A DNA stretch of 64,000 nucleotides, from contig JBPJFY010000004.1 in NCBI GenBank assembly GCA_051208045.1, positions 124,001 through 188,000 of the forward strand, read 5' to 3'. How positions within the stretch are numbered: position 1 is the stretch's first letter; each line of letters starts with the position of its first letter. The translations under genes were made by a program, and so were the position numbers. The notes beneath the pieces were generated by a model. The model searched no databases. It saw only the letters and a list, made by a program, of their open reading frames with translations, and was not told the DNA's origin. The stretch comes from LZORAL124-50-18 sp051208045. Lineage in GTDB: Bacteria > Pseudomonadota > Gammaproteobacteria > Pseudomonadales > Oleiphilaceae. Of the stretch, positions 1-8,760 are shown piece after piece.

Positions 1-105
1 TCGAAGGGATACTTCTTCCCCTTCACACTGGCAGAAGTTCGCGCCAACTACAGCAGCAACCCGGACTATTATTCCAGCTGGGACATTTACCAGAACATTG
101 ACTAA
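1..105 (+). CDS. 3' end of an unidentified CDS (truncated by window edge)
   Basis: The first 105 bases are open in frame 1 and end at TAA (103-105), encoding a 34-residue tail that finishes in SWDIYQNID. It is rich in Tyr, Ser and Asn and I do not recognise the family. The next gene starts 3 bases after this stop, so it is probably the upstream member of the same operon as the PqqD-like and HprK-related genes. Nothing can be said of its function from so short a piece. Confidence 0.6.
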   Translation, partial: SKGYFFPFTLAEVRANYSSNPDYYSSWDIYQNID

Positions 106-108
106 TTG

Positions 109-387
109 ATGACTTACAGTCTTTCGCAACACCTCTCCTGCCGTTTTTTTGAAGATGGTGTTGCGCTATTTGATCGATTTCGAAATGACACCCATTTTAT
201 CCCCACCCCTTTTGACAAACCAATCCAACTACTCCAAACTGGTGAGCTGACCCTTGAAGCATTGACTGAGCAACTGGAACGAGCCGGTGCATTTCCTCAA
301 ACAGATACCACTTGGGCGGACGCGCTTGAAACATTTCTCGAACAAGCAATCAACAGCCATTTGATTCTAAAAGATGACCTTCAATGA
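109..387 (+). CDS. HPr-rel-A system PqqD-like protein
   Basis: A 92-residue protein with the small winged-helix character of the PqqD family, which in other systems binds a peptide and presents it to a modifying enzyme. The assignment rests on size, the opening segment (CRFFEDGVALFDRFRNDTH) and above all on the HprK-related kinase directly downstream, a pairing known as the HPr-rel-A system. The ATG at 109 is preferred over an in-frame TTG at 106 that abuts the previous stop. Its 3' end overlaps the kinase gene by 14 bases, suggesting translational coupling. No peptide substrate gene is visible. Confidence 0.7.
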   Translation: MTYSLSQHLSCRFFEDGVALFDRFRNDTHFIPTPFDKPIQLLQTGELTLEALTEQLERAGAFPQTDTTWADALETFLEQAINSHLILKDDLQ

Positions 388-1243
388 ATGCCTCCCGGTA
401 GGCCCGTTCAATTTTCGAGTTCAAACAAACATTCCTGCGGTCGCCAGCAACTTACGGGCCATGTATCATGATTATCCAACCTTGGATCCATACACCACCT
501 TTATCGATTATGATGTAAGCGTGCTCCGCGCAAAGGGGGTCAGGGGCTGGATTAAACCACAGGTAGATTTCTTTTTTGACGACTACAAACCATTCAATCC
601 CCTTCCACTTGATCAAGCCTATGCCATGCTCGAATGGGGAATGAACTGGTGTATCGCCAATCATGCGCATCAGTTCTTTATTTTGCATGGAGCGACCATC
701 GAACAACGCGGAAAGGTCATCATTCTTCCTGCACCGCCAGGATCCGGGAAAAGCACGCTCTGTGCAGCGATGTCCTTCTCGGGTTGGCGGCTGTTCTCGG
801 ATGAGCTTACGCTTATTGACCCCGAATCACTCAGCATTACACCCTGCACGCGGCCAATCAATTTAAAGAACAATTCAATTGACATACTTGCCCGGCGGGT
901 CACCGGCTCTCAGTTCAGCACTCGATCGGAAGACACAAAAAAAGGTACTGTCTGCCTGATGCAGCCACCCAATGAGAGTGTTCGCCGAATGCATGTGAAA
1001 GGAGACCCTTGCGCCATTGTATTCCCCAAATACGTACCCGACGCCGAAGCGAATTTGTATCCCATGAGCAAATTGTCTTCACTTCAATCCATCATTGATA
1101 ATAGCTTTAACTACCACATCTTGGGGGAAAGAGGCTTCGATTCCGCCTGCGCCTTGCTTAATCAAGCTCAATGTTTTCGTCTTGAATACAGCGTATTTGA
1201 AGAGGCCAACACACTTTTATCACAACTGATTCAGCATCAATAA
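374..1243 (+). CDS. HprK-related kinase A
   Basis: A 289-residue cytoplasmic P-loop protein. The Walker A motif PPGSGKST is at residues 121-128, preceded by the HGAT motif near residue 105 and followed by FSDEL near 141, the layout of the C-terminal kinase domain of HPr serine kinase/phosphorylase. The N-terminal HprK domain is absent. The family (HprK_rel_A) travels with a PqqD-like protein and a nucleotidyltransferase-fold protein, often near exopolysaccharide genes, and its substrate is unknown to me. The start overlaps the PqqD-like gene. The fold and ATP binding are well supported; the role is not. Confidence 0.87.
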   Translation: MTFNECLPVGPFNFRVQTNIPAVASNLRAMYHDYPTLDPYTTFIDYDVSVLRAKGVRGWIKPQVDFFFDDYKPFNPLPLDQAYAMLEWGMNWCIANHAHQFFILHGATIEQRGKVIILPAPPGSGKSTLCAAMSFSGWRLFSDELTLIDPESLSITPCTRPINLKNNSIDILARRVTGSQFSTRSEDTKKGTVCLMQPPNESVRRMHVKGDPCAIVFPKYVPDAEANLYPMSKLSSLQSIIDNSFNYHILGERGFDSACALLNQAQCFRLEYSVFEEANTLLSQLIQHQ

Positions 1244-1254
1244 GGGCAGCCCCC

Positions 1255-2382
1255 ATGAGAACTTTATTGGATGTGATGAAACAACCGGATACGTCCCAAA
1301 CGCTTTCTGCCAAAGAATGGGAGCTCTTGATCAACCAAGCGCGTGCATCAAACTTGCTGGGCCGAGTTAGATACCTTCTCGAACGTGATGGAAAATTGAG
1401 TTACATTCCGGCTCGCGCAAAATCCCATCTTGATGCCCACCAAATAATCGCTGAACAACAAGCGAGGCAAACCCTCCTTGAACTGAAAGAAATTCACCAG
1501 GCGCTGAGCGCATCAGTTTCACCTATTGTGATACTGAAGGGGAGTGCTTATGTCGCGCTCAAGCTACCCTGCCATCTTGGGCGAACATTTTCCGATATCG
1601 ACATTCTGGTGCCGAAAAGTTGTGTCCAATTAGCAGAGCATGGCCTGCTTTTTAACGGGTGGCAACGATCGCTCGTCGACGATTACGATGACATGTATTA
1701 TCGCAAGTGGATGCATGAGATACCGCCTCTCAAACATGCCTCCCGAGGAACCGTTGTCGATATTCATCACAACATACTACCTCCGACCAACGCCAGTGTT
1801 CCGGATGCTTCTAAATTTAACACTCAGACGATAGAGGTTGATAATGTCGGGCCGGTAACTCTGCTGGATGATTTTGACTTGATTGTTCACTCGGCAACCC
1901 ACCTGTTCAGCGAAAGTGAATACCATAACGGGCTGAGAGACTTGTCCGACCTTGACTTGATGTTCCAACACTTCATTGAAACCACCCACCATAAACACCA
2001 ATCACCCGAAGAGTTCTTTAACCACTTGATTCAACGGTCACAGGCGCTAGGTTTGGCCCATTTCGTTATGTTAGCCCTCCTATTCTGCACTTCCGTTCTT
2101 TCAACAAACCTGCCTGGTGAGACCAAAGTGCACGTTGATCGTTACTTTAAGCAAACCAGACTCCATGTTCTTCGACGCTTTTGCTTCACGCAGGCCTTCA
2201 CCCCCAATCACAAGTCCACTAAATCATGGAAAAAAGCGCTAGCCCTGTTCCTGCTTTATCTCCGAGGGCACTATCTGAGAATGCCGTTGAAACTGTTGAT
2301 ACCTCATTTGTTCCACAAAGCCTTTATCACACCGTTTGCAGGCATGACAGACAAACCTGAAAAATCCTCTGCCCTGAAGTAA
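1255..2382 (+). CDS. Nucleotidyltransferase family protein
   Basis: A 375-residue protein with the NTP_transf_5-type core: ILKGSAY at residues 93-99 and SDIDILV at 113-119, the paired GS and DxD metal-binding elements of the polymerase-beta-like fold. The C-terminal half is helical and less conserved. It begins 11 bases after the HprK-related gene, so the three genes form an operon. The acceptor and donor are unknown. By position it is the third member of the HPr-rel-A cassette. Confidence 0.82.
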   Translation: MRTLLDVMKQPDTSQTLSAKEWELLINQARASNLLGRVRYLLERDGKLSYIPARAKSHLDAHQIIAEQQARQTLLELKEIHQALSASVSPIVILKGSAYVALKLPCHLGRTFSDIDILVPKSCVQLAEHGLLFNGWQRSLVDDYDDMYYRKWMHEIPPLKHASRGTVVDIHHNILPPTNASVPDASKFNTQTIEVDNVGPVTLLDDFDLIVHSATHLFSESEYHNGLRDLSDLDLMFQHFIETTHHKHQSPEEFFNHLIQRSQALGLAHFVMLALLFCTSVLSTNLPGETKVHVDRYFKQTRLHVLRRFCFTQAFTPNHKSTKSWKKALALFLLYLRGHYLRMPLKLLIPHLFHKAFITPFAGMTDKPEKSSALK

Positions 2383-2514
2383 CACAATTAACAGCGCCGA
2401 ATGAAACTAATGTCTTAAAAGATATACACGTCATATGAATCAATATGTTACTATCCCTTCAATTTGATTGGATGCACATTTGCAACCATTGTTTCAGGGA
2501 AAGATACACCACCT

Positions 2515-3492
2515 ATGATTCGCTTCTTATTTGAAAAAGCCGGTAAAGGAAACAAGCTCCCCATCTTGATTTATCATCAGGTTGTGTTGGAGTCCGACTT
2601 TCGAAGAAAATTTGATCCAACCATCGTGGAATTTGATCAGCAAATGGCGTGGATTAAGCGGTTTTTTAATCCAGTCAATCTGGTGGACGGCATAAAGGCT
2701 GCAAAGCAGGGTGAGCTGCCTGAGCGCGCCATCGCGATCACCTTTGATGATGGTTACGCCAACAATTACACCAGTGCACTGCCTATCCTGCAGAAACACA
2801 ATATCCCGGCAACATTCTTTATCGCATCCGACTTCCTGGATGGTGGCATCATGTGGAACGATGCTGTTCTTGAGGCATTCATGCGTGCCCATGGCGGGCT
2901 GGATTTTCAGCACATCGGGCTTGGCCGCTTTGCGCCGGCAACCGGTGAAGAAAGACTTAGTCAGGCTCAAAAACTTCTGGGAAAATTGAAGTACCTCCCC
3001 TTTGATGAGCGGGCGTCTCTGGTACAGGAAATTACCCGTAGTCGAAATCTGCCTGATGACCTCATGATGACTTCAGAGCAACTGAGAAGCCTCGCTGAGT
3101 CCGGCATGGAAATTGGCGGCCATACGCTGTCTCACCCCATCTTAACTCGGGTGACACTGGAAGAAGCTGCCCGGCAGATTTGTGAGAATAAAACCACGCT
3201 GGAGCAAATCACTCAATCCACCCTAAGGAGCTTTGCCTACCCCAACGGAAAGCCCGATGCGGACTATAATCTGGATATTACTCAAATTGTCAAAGATGCG
3301 GGTTACGAGATCGCAGTCTCTACCAGTCCTGGCGTGTTTTCCCCTTCCGGCTCCAGTTACGAAATACCCAGATACACACCATGGCGCAGAAATTTTTCGG
3401 GGTTTGTGAGTCAACTTTGGAAAAATTACCGTACTCCTCCCACATACTGCGCTACAGAACAATCCGAGCAGACAAATTCCGTAACAAATTGA
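2515..3492 (+). CDS. Polysaccharide deacetylase family protein (NodB domain)
   Basis: A 325-residue carbohydrate esterase 4 family protein. The NodB homology signatures are visible: TFDDGY at residues 76-81 supplies the catalytic and metal Asp, and HTLSHP at 203-208 supplies the two metal-binding His. The opening HQV element near residue 21 is common in exopolysaccharide-associated members. I chose ATG 2515 because the 17 codons before it, starting from TTG 2464, look non-coding. No signal peptide is evident. The 82-base gap between the nucleotidyltransferase stop and the ORF opening allows a separate promoter. It probably removes acetyl groups from a surface polysaccharide. Confidence 0.85.
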   Translation: MIRFLFEKAGKGNKLPILIYHQVVLESDFRRKFDPTIVEFDQQMAWIKRFFNPVNLVDGIKAAKQGELPERAIAITFDDGYANNYTSALPILQKHNIPATFFIASDFLDGGIMWNDAVLEAFMRAHGGLDFQHIGLGRFAPATGEERLSQAQKLLGKLKYLPFDERASLVQEITRSRNLPDDLMMTSEQLRSLAESGMEIGGHTLSHPILTRVTLEEAARQICENKTTLEQITQSTLRSFAYPNGKPDADYNLDITQIVKDAGYEIAVSTSPGVFSPSGSSYEIPRYTPWRRNFSGFVSQLWKNYRTPPTYCATEQSEQTNSVTN

Positions 3493-3497
3493 AGCGG

Positions 3498-3734
3498 TTA
3501 GTCACCGACACGTCGAAAACGAGGCCCATCATAGTCTGGTTTACTCACCTGTTCGACGAACATTTCATAAGGGCGCACCCATAGCGATTGAGGATTATCC
3601 AGAGGGTGGTACAGCACCAGCCATTCTTCTGTTTCCGAGTGGCGCACAAGTTCTATCACCCGATAGCGATTGCCTTTGAAGTGTGCGTAAACGCCTAACG
3701 TCAATTCCGGGCGGTCAGCTTCGTGAATTTCCAT
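3498..3734 (-). CDS. DUF1653 domain-containing protein
   Basis: A small cytoplasmic protein whose body matches DUF1653: GVYAHFKGNRYRVIELVRHS, then a Trp-containing WVRPYEMF segment and a final PRFRRV. I placed the start at ATG 3734 (78 residues) because the family is usually about 70-80 residues and a GGAG lies 11 bases upstream. An in-frame ATG at 3812 would give 104 residues. It is convergent with the deacetylase gene, with 5 bases between stops. Function unknown. Confidence 0.82.
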   Translation of the reverse strand: MEIHEADRPELTLGVYAHFKGNRYRVIELVRHSETEEWLVLYHPLDNPQSLWVRPYEMFVEQVSKPDYDGPRFRRVGD

Positions 3735-3915
3735 GGCTAATTTTACTCCATACCTGATTGAAGTTACGGGGCGATACACCTTGGGCCAATCAACCGTTTG
3801 ATGCTGGCTCATGGACTGCGTGTGAGTTCAGCCTCTCCAGGACATCCCTGATGGAATATGCCCTGGGAGGCGTTAATAAACCTGATACCCGAGACGACTC
3901 AGGCCATGATCGAGC

Positions 3916-5400
3916 TTACACGGATAGTTTCAAGGTCTTTAACGTGCGTGCACGAATTGCTCTCAGCAGTTCATCATCCGCATTCAAATCCGTACCGTAA
4001 GAAGGAATCATTTCTTTTAACGCTGTTTGCCAGGCGTCAGACGCCAGTTGCTCTTTAAAACAGGCTTGTATTACCTGAAGCATGGCACTGACAGCGGTTG
4101 ACGCTCCAGGCGAAGCGCCCAAAAGTGCCGAAAGTGTACCATCCGAGTTTGATATGACCTCCGTCCCGAATTCAAGCTTTCCACCTTTTTCACCACAGTC
4201 TTTGATGATTTGTACCCGCTGCCCGGCGACAGCAAGCGCCCAATCCGTCTCTTTGGCTGCCGGATAATACTTTCTGAGCGCATCTACTCGAGATTTATGG
4301 CTCTGAACGGCTTCCTTCATCAGGTATTTGGTTAAGTCCAGATTGTCCGCCCCCACCCGTACCATGGGGCGAAAGTTGGCACGCTTGACAGAGGTGGGTA
4401 GATCAAAAATCGATCCTTTTTTAAGAAACTTCGTTGTAAAACCCGCGAAAGGCCCAAACAACAGCGCAGGCTTATCATCAATAATTCGTCGGTCAAGATG
4501 GGGCACCGACATCGGTGGAGCACCGATAGGCGCTTTACCGTAGACTTTCGCTTCATGTTGAGCGACGACATCCGGATCGTTGCACACCAGCCACTGCCCA
4601 CTGACAGGAAAACCGCCGTACCCTTTTGATTCAGGGATGCCCGACTTTTGCAGTAGCTTCAGTGCCATCCCGCCGGCCCCCAAAAACACAAACTTCGTTT
4701 TTAGTTTGACCTTTTTCCGGGAGTTCCGGTTCTTAGACAGCACCTTCCAGGTCCCATCTTCATACCGGCTGATGTTTTTTACGTTGTGCCTGGAAAGCAA
4801 TTCAAAGCCATCCAGAGATTGAAGATGCTTCACCAGGTAACCGGTGAGCGCACCAAAATCAACATCTGAGCCATGGTCCACCCGGGTTGCTGCAATCTTC
4901 TGACCTGGATCCCGCTCACCAACCACCAGAGGCATCCATCGCGCTATTTCCTCCGGATCTTCGGAATATTCCATGGTCTCAAACGCTGCATGTTGCTTCA
5001 TCGCTTCGAATCGTTTCTTGAGGAACGACACGTCTGTTTCGCCTTGAACAAAGCTCTCATGCGGCGTACGGTTTATAAATTTCGCCGGCTCAGGCAAAGC
5101 GTCAATATCAACCAGGTAAGACCAAAGCTGCAAAGTAATTTCAAACTGTTCATTGATGGTGAGTGCGCGAGTAACATCCACATTTCCCTCTGCATCTTCC
5201 GGCGTATAATTCAGTTCGCAATAGGCTGCATGGCCTGTTCCGGCATTATTCCACCCGTAGCTACTTTCCTGAGCTACCTCGTTCAAACGTTCAACCATTG
5301 TGATTTTCAGTGTTGGATCAAGCTTCTTAAGCAAAATTCCTAATGTGGCGCTCATGACGCCCGCCCCCACTAAAACCACGTCCACAGTTTTAACTGTCAT
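3916..5400 (-). CDS. mqo: Malate:quinone oxidoreductase
   Basis: A 494-residue peripheral membrane flavoprotein that oxidises malate to oxaloacetate and passes electrons to quinone, an alternative to NAD-linked malate dehydrogenase in the TCA cycle. The N-terminus has the FAD-binding segment DVVLVGAGVMSATLG, followed by the family-typical SSYGWNNAGTGHAAYCELNY region. Length fits the family. ATG 5400 is preferred over the upstream in-frame start at 5466, which would add 22 non-conserved residues. A consensus -10 hexamer lies about 80 bases upstream. It appears monocistronic. Confidence 0.95.
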   Translation of the reverse strand: MTVKTVDVVLVGAGVMSATLGILLKKLDPTLKITMVERLNEVAQESSYGWNNAGTGHAAYCELNYTPEDAEGNVDVTRALTINEQFEITLQLWSYLVDIDALPEPAKFINRTPHESFVQGETDVSFLKKRFEAMKQHAAFETMEYSEDPEEIARWMPLVVGERDPGQKIAATRVDHGSDVDFGALTGYLVKHLQSLDGFELLSRHNVKNISRYEDGTWKVLSKNRNSRKKVKLKTKFVFLGAGGMALKLLQKSGIPESKGYGGFPVSGQWLVCNDPDVVAQHEAKVYGKAPIGAPPMSVPHLDRRIIDDKPALLFGPFAGFTTKFLKKGSIFDLPTSVKRANFRPMVRVGADNLDLTKYLMKEAVQSHKSRVDALRKYYPAAKETDWALAVAGQRVQIIKDCGEKGGKLEFGTEVISNSDGTLSALLGASPGASTAVSAMLQVIQACFKEQLASDAWQTALKEMIPSYGTDLNADDELLRAIRARTLKTLKLSV

Positions 5401-5480
5401 ATCCACTACTCGTCTGTGATTTAACCAATGATGAGGTTTGTCTCTGTGGGATTGGGTATACCCCACTAAAACGGTTGGGC

Positions 5481-5486
5481 ATTATA
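5481..5486 (-). promoter_or_regulatory. Candidate -10 element for mqo
   Basis: Read on the minus strand this is a perfect TATAAT, about 80 bases before the mqo start. No convincing -35 hexamer is found 16-18 bases upstream, so it is only a candidate. Confidence 0.35.
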
Positions 5487-5753
5487 TGACATTCAAGTAC
5501 AGTTGTTTACTAAAACTTTGACTGTGTAAAATTCTGTAAAATCGGGGTTTTCAACGATGTTTATTGTAAAACTGTTAACCAGTAAATATTTAAACAATCA
5601 GTAATCATTGAAAATAGAAAGATCATGAAAAAGTGCATGAAATATACAAAATAAGAACACACACTCACACTGAAACAAAAAAATCTGGAATGGATTTCCC
5701 AAAAGCAAGGGTAAAAGGACGGCTTATCTAATTTTTCAATAGGGAGACGCAGT
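5487..5753. other. AT-rich divergent intergenic region
   Basis: This non-coding stretch separates the mqo promoter from the lipoprotein gene. It is AT-rich, with repeated AAA and TTT runs, and must carry the lipoprotein promoter. A possible weak pair is TTGTTT near 5505 with TGTAAA about 16 bases on. I see no strong palindrome, repeat or RNA structure. Confidence 0.4.
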
Positions 5754-6983
5754 ATGAAAAATAAGAATATCCCCGCATTAAAACTGGTCATGGCGGTCGC
5801 AGTCGTGGCGCTTTCCGGTTGTGCATCAATCAAACAACAATATGGAGACGTGGTCACTTACTTTAAAAACAGTAATTCTGATCAGTCCATATCCCATAAA
5901 AAGTCACGATCAAAAGAGACTGAATATGCGGACGCAACTCCGGAGCAGGCTGAATCATCAGAAACTCAACAAGCTTCCGCGCAACACTCTGTGAATACCT
6001 CGAACGCTTCGCCCAGCAAGCAAGTGTCACCCCAAATCGTAGCGCAAACCACCAACACGCCACCCGCTCAAAGTTCTAAGCGATATGGTCACCACAAAGC
6101 TATGCAGGATATTATGGCGATTACGCCATCTGTCAGTAGCGGCCAATCCATCCCCGAGGTGACTAAGCAACAAGCACCAGTGACTACACAACAAGCACAG
6201 GTGTCGACACCGCAGACAAAACCTCAAAAAGTGGTGAAAGAGGTCGCGCAAGCTAATCAGATACAACCTGCCCAGAAACAACATACCCAAAAACAACCTG
6301 CCCAGAAAAAAGCTGCAGCGCCCGCGAAACTTCAGGAAAAACCGGCCGTTGATTCAGCGCCTCAACAAACGCCGACCGTGGCGCATCACAAACCCGTCGA
6401 GGCAATTGCGGCACCGGATATAAAACAACCGAAACTTGTTGGCGAAGACCCTCAGCAAGTTGCCAAGGTAAATCGCCTTACCGAAACGGAGCCTACAGCA
6501 GCAGGTATTGCCCCGCAAGCAGTTTTGATGAGTACGACGAATCCGATGCATCCGGAAGAAGTGAAAAAGCCGACGCAGCAAATCAGTATGAGCGCTGAGG
6601 GTTGGATACTGGAAACGGGCTGGGCACCAAAGTCTGAAAAATGCCGACTGACAACCGACACCTTCGAAATCACACAAAACGATTATTCCACGCAGCTATG
6701 GCTGGATATTTCAAGCAATCAGCTTTCCGTGGTCACCTCGACCAATGTCAATATTCGACAAAAAGGCGTAGGCATTCAGTTTGATGGACAGAAGCTTATC
6801 CCGTTTTCCGCCAATCAATTTGCGAATACGGCAGTAGTTAATCAGGATTTATCGAAGTTGCTCCTGGCCAGCAATGAACTTAACATTTACATTGGCGGCA
6901 ATGAGTTCAACGGCGTTCAACAGGTTTCTATTCCCCTCCAGGGATTAAAACAAGCCTTCAAGGAATACAAGACTTGCCGGTAA
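5754..6983 (+). CDS. Putative Gln/Pro-rich outer-membrane lipoprotein
   Basis: A 409-residue protein with a lipoprotein signal: basic start, hydrophobic core and lipobox LSGC with the lipidated Cys at residue 23. Residues of about 60-265 are low complexity, rich in Gln, Ala, Pro, Thr and Lys, with short repeats such as QPAQK and QQAPV. The last 135 residues form a normal-composition domain with two Cys (in SEKCRLT and the terminal KTCR). An AGGGAGA ribosome site precedes ATG 5754 and a T-rich terminator follows at 7036. The family is not recognised. The layout suggests a lipid anchor, a flexible periplasmic stalk and a small folded head. Confidence 0.8.
   Translation: MKNKNIPALKLVMAVAVVALSGCASIKQQYGDVVTYFKNSNSDQSISHKKSRSKETEYADATPEQAESSETQQASAQHSVNTSNASPSKQVSPQIVAQTTNTPPAQSSKRYGHHKAMQDIMAITPSVSSGQSIPEVTKQQAPVTTQQAQVSTPQTKPQKVVKEVAQANQIQPAQKQHTQKQPAQKKAAAPAKLQEKPAVDSAPQQTPTVAHHKPVEAIAAPDIKQPKLVGEDPQQVAKVNRLTETEPTAAGIAPQAVLMSTTNPMHPEEVKKPTQQISMSAEGWILETGWAPKSEKCRLTTDTFEITQNDYSTQLWLDISSNQLSVVTSTNVNIRQKGVGIQFDGQKLIPFSANQFANTAVVNQDLSKLLLASNELNIYIGGNEFNGVQQVSIPLQGLKQAFKEYKTCR
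6263..6308 (+). repeat. Short direct repeat inside the lipoprotein stalk
   Basis: The 16-mer ACAACCTGCCCAGAAA occurs at 6263-6278 and again at 6293-6308, a 30-base period encoding QPAQK twice. It marks the low-complexity linker as a possible length-variable region. Confidence 0.7.
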
Positions 6984-7035
6984 CAAAAGTTGTGGGAATC
7001 CATGGCTTGACATCCAAGCACTGAAAGCGCACATT

Positions 7036-7064
7036 GGGGTAGATTCTTCTACCCCTTTTTCATT
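7036..7064 (+). terminator. Rho-independent terminator of the lipoprotein gene
   Basis: Stem GGGGTAGA (7036-7043) pairs perfectly with TCTACCCC (7048-7055) around a 4-base loop, followed by TTTTTCATTTT. It sits between the lipoprotein stop and the YheT-like start, so the latter must have its own promoter or depend on readthrough. Confidence 0.85.
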
Positions 7065-7074
7065 TTCAGAACAC

Positions 7075-8073
7075 ATGATTCATAAGAGTCAATTCAGAGC
7101 ACCGTTTTGGTCCCGAAACGCCCATTTACAAACCATCTGGGCTTCCAAGGTAAGGAAATTTCCACTGCGTCCGAGTCGGACGACTGAATTTCATCTGGAG
7201 GATGGGGACTTTCTCGATTTGGTGTGGTCCAGCAATCCTGACGCCACTGAGCATCCCATTATTGTGCTCTTTCATGGGCTCGAAGGCAGCGCTGAATCCA
7301 ATTACATTATTGGTATGCAGGCCGCGCTGGCTCTGCAAAACATGACCAGTGTCGTGATGCACTTTCGTGGCTGCTCAGGTCGACCAAACCTGCTGGATCG
7401 CGGGTACCACTCAGGCGAAACTTCCGACGCGAAGTGTTTTATTCAATCATTACGCAGAGCCTACCCCAACCGGCTGATCGGAGCCATTGGCTACAGTCTT
7501 GGTGGAAATATGCTGACAAAACTGCTGGGGGAAGAGGGAGCGCAATCGCCCCTGAATGCCGCAGCTGTCGTTTGTGCGCCACTGGACTTAGCCGCCTGTT
7601 CACATCGAATGGCCAAGGGATTCTCCCGGCAATACCAACGTTATTTGCTTAAATCCATGAAAAGCAGCGTGGAGCGAAAAATATCAGGCCGAGGCTTCAG
7701 ACACTTTGTTGCGCCAGACTTGGAAGAAATCAGGCAAATGCGTTCATTTGTCGATTTTGATGACAAAATCACTGGCCCGCTGCATGGCTTTCAGGGGGCC
7801 GCCGATTACTACTTGAAGTGCAGTGGCAAACCCTTTGTTCGAAACATTAAGACACCCACCCTGATGGTACACGCGAAAGATGACCCGTTTATGACTGACC
7901 AGGTCATTCCTGACGCATCAAGCATTCCAGAATGTATCCACTACGAAGTCAGCAACCACGGTGGGCATGTGGGTTTCGTCTACGGCTATCCTTGGGCGCC
8001 GCGTTACTGGCTTGAAGAGCGATTACCTGCCTGGTTTTCCGAGCAGTTCCAAGGCAGCTTTTCCCAGGGCTAG
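7075..8073 (+). CDS. YheT-family alpha/beta hydrolase
   Basis: A 332-residue cytoplasmic hydrolase. The start RNAHLQTIW is diagnostic for the YheT family, the oxyanion region is HGLEGS (67-72), and the nucleophile elbow GYSLGG places the catalytic Ser at residue 141. A late SNHGGHVGFV segment supplies the catalytic His. Members are carboxylesterase-like with unsettled natural substrates. The ATG lies 11 bases past the terminator T-run, so promoter sequences may overlap the upstream terminator. Confidence 0.92.
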   Translation: MIHKSQFRAPFWSRNAHLQTIWASKVRKFPLRPSRTTEFHLEDGDFLDLVWSSNPDATEHPIIVLFHGLEGSAESNYIIGMQAALALQNMTSVVMHFRGCSGRPNLLDRGYHSGETSDAKCFIQSLRRAYPNRLIGAIGYSLGGNMLTKLLGEEGAQSPLNAAAVVCAPLDLAACSHRMAKGFSRQYQRYLLKSMKSSVERKISGRGFRHFVAPDLEEIRQMRSFVDFDDKITGPLHGFQGAADYYLKCSGKPFVRNIKTPTLMVHAKDDPFMTDQVIPDASSIPECIHYEVSNHGGHVGFVYGYPWAPRYWLEERLPAWFSEQFQGSFSQG

Positions 8074-8102
8074 CGCTGGTTGTATCTCCTGCAATGAATG
8101 GC

Positions 8103-8480
8103 TCAATCAATCACTTCACAGGTACGCCGTTGGCCAAAGTTCACGCGACGAATCCGGTCTTGACCCGTTTGAACGAACGACACCAGTGCAGCCTCATCAC
8201 TGCCTTTGCCAAGCATGGTTAAGGCCCCCCTCAGGTAGTCCATTTTATCATGCATCATGCGAGAAACCCGGATCATCGCATCATAGGGGTTGCTGGAGCG
8301 CGCCACTTCCTGTTCAATTCTGAATTGAAGCGTTTCGAGGTGCTGCCGTGTCTCCGGCTTGGCCTGATCAATCAGGGACTGGATGATCGACTCTTTGAGC
8401 AGATCAAAAGTATCCGGCTCATTTTTTGCCAGTTCCGCCAGATAATCAAAATCCGGCAAAGGGATATATTTGGAATTCAT
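8103..8480 (-). CDS. DUF3135 domain-containing protein
   Basis: A 125-residue soluble protein with the DUF3135 pattern: LPDFDYLAELAKNEPDTFD near the start, then a helical segment ending in DKMDYLRGAL. The last 30 residues are variable. It lies convergent to the YheT gene, 29 bases away, a pairing seen in other gammaproteobacteria. Function unknown; the composition suggests a helical cytoplasmic protein. Confidence 0.85.
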   Translation of the reverse strand: MNSKYIPLPDFDYLAELAKNEPDTFDLLKESIIQSLIDQAKPETRQHLETLQFRIEQEVARSSNPYDAMIRVSRMMHDKMDYLRGALTMLGKGSDEAALVSFVQTGQDRIRRVNFGQRRTCEVID

Positions 8481-8760
8481 ACGCTCGACTACTAACTGGG
8501 TTCCTTATTCCTTTGCATTCTGTCCATCCAGACAGAAAACTGCCCAAATTTTACACGATTTGAAAAAAAGATGCGCGCGAGATATCACTTATTTGGTATC
8601 CATCCGCGTATCACCCATGGCACAACCGCTTAAATTTTCCAATTCGCTTGGTAAAAACCTGAGGGCATTGTCTATACTCATAACAATTCATTGGAGTGAA
8701 TCAGCGGCATTGAGCGGTTGATTTGCTGTGAACCGCCATCCCAACTGTAAGGAAAGCTAC

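Noticed and set aside
3735..3812. Longer start for the DUF1653 gene
   Set aside because: The extra 26 residues lack family character and the GGAG ribosome site sits before the inner ATG; kept only as an alternative.
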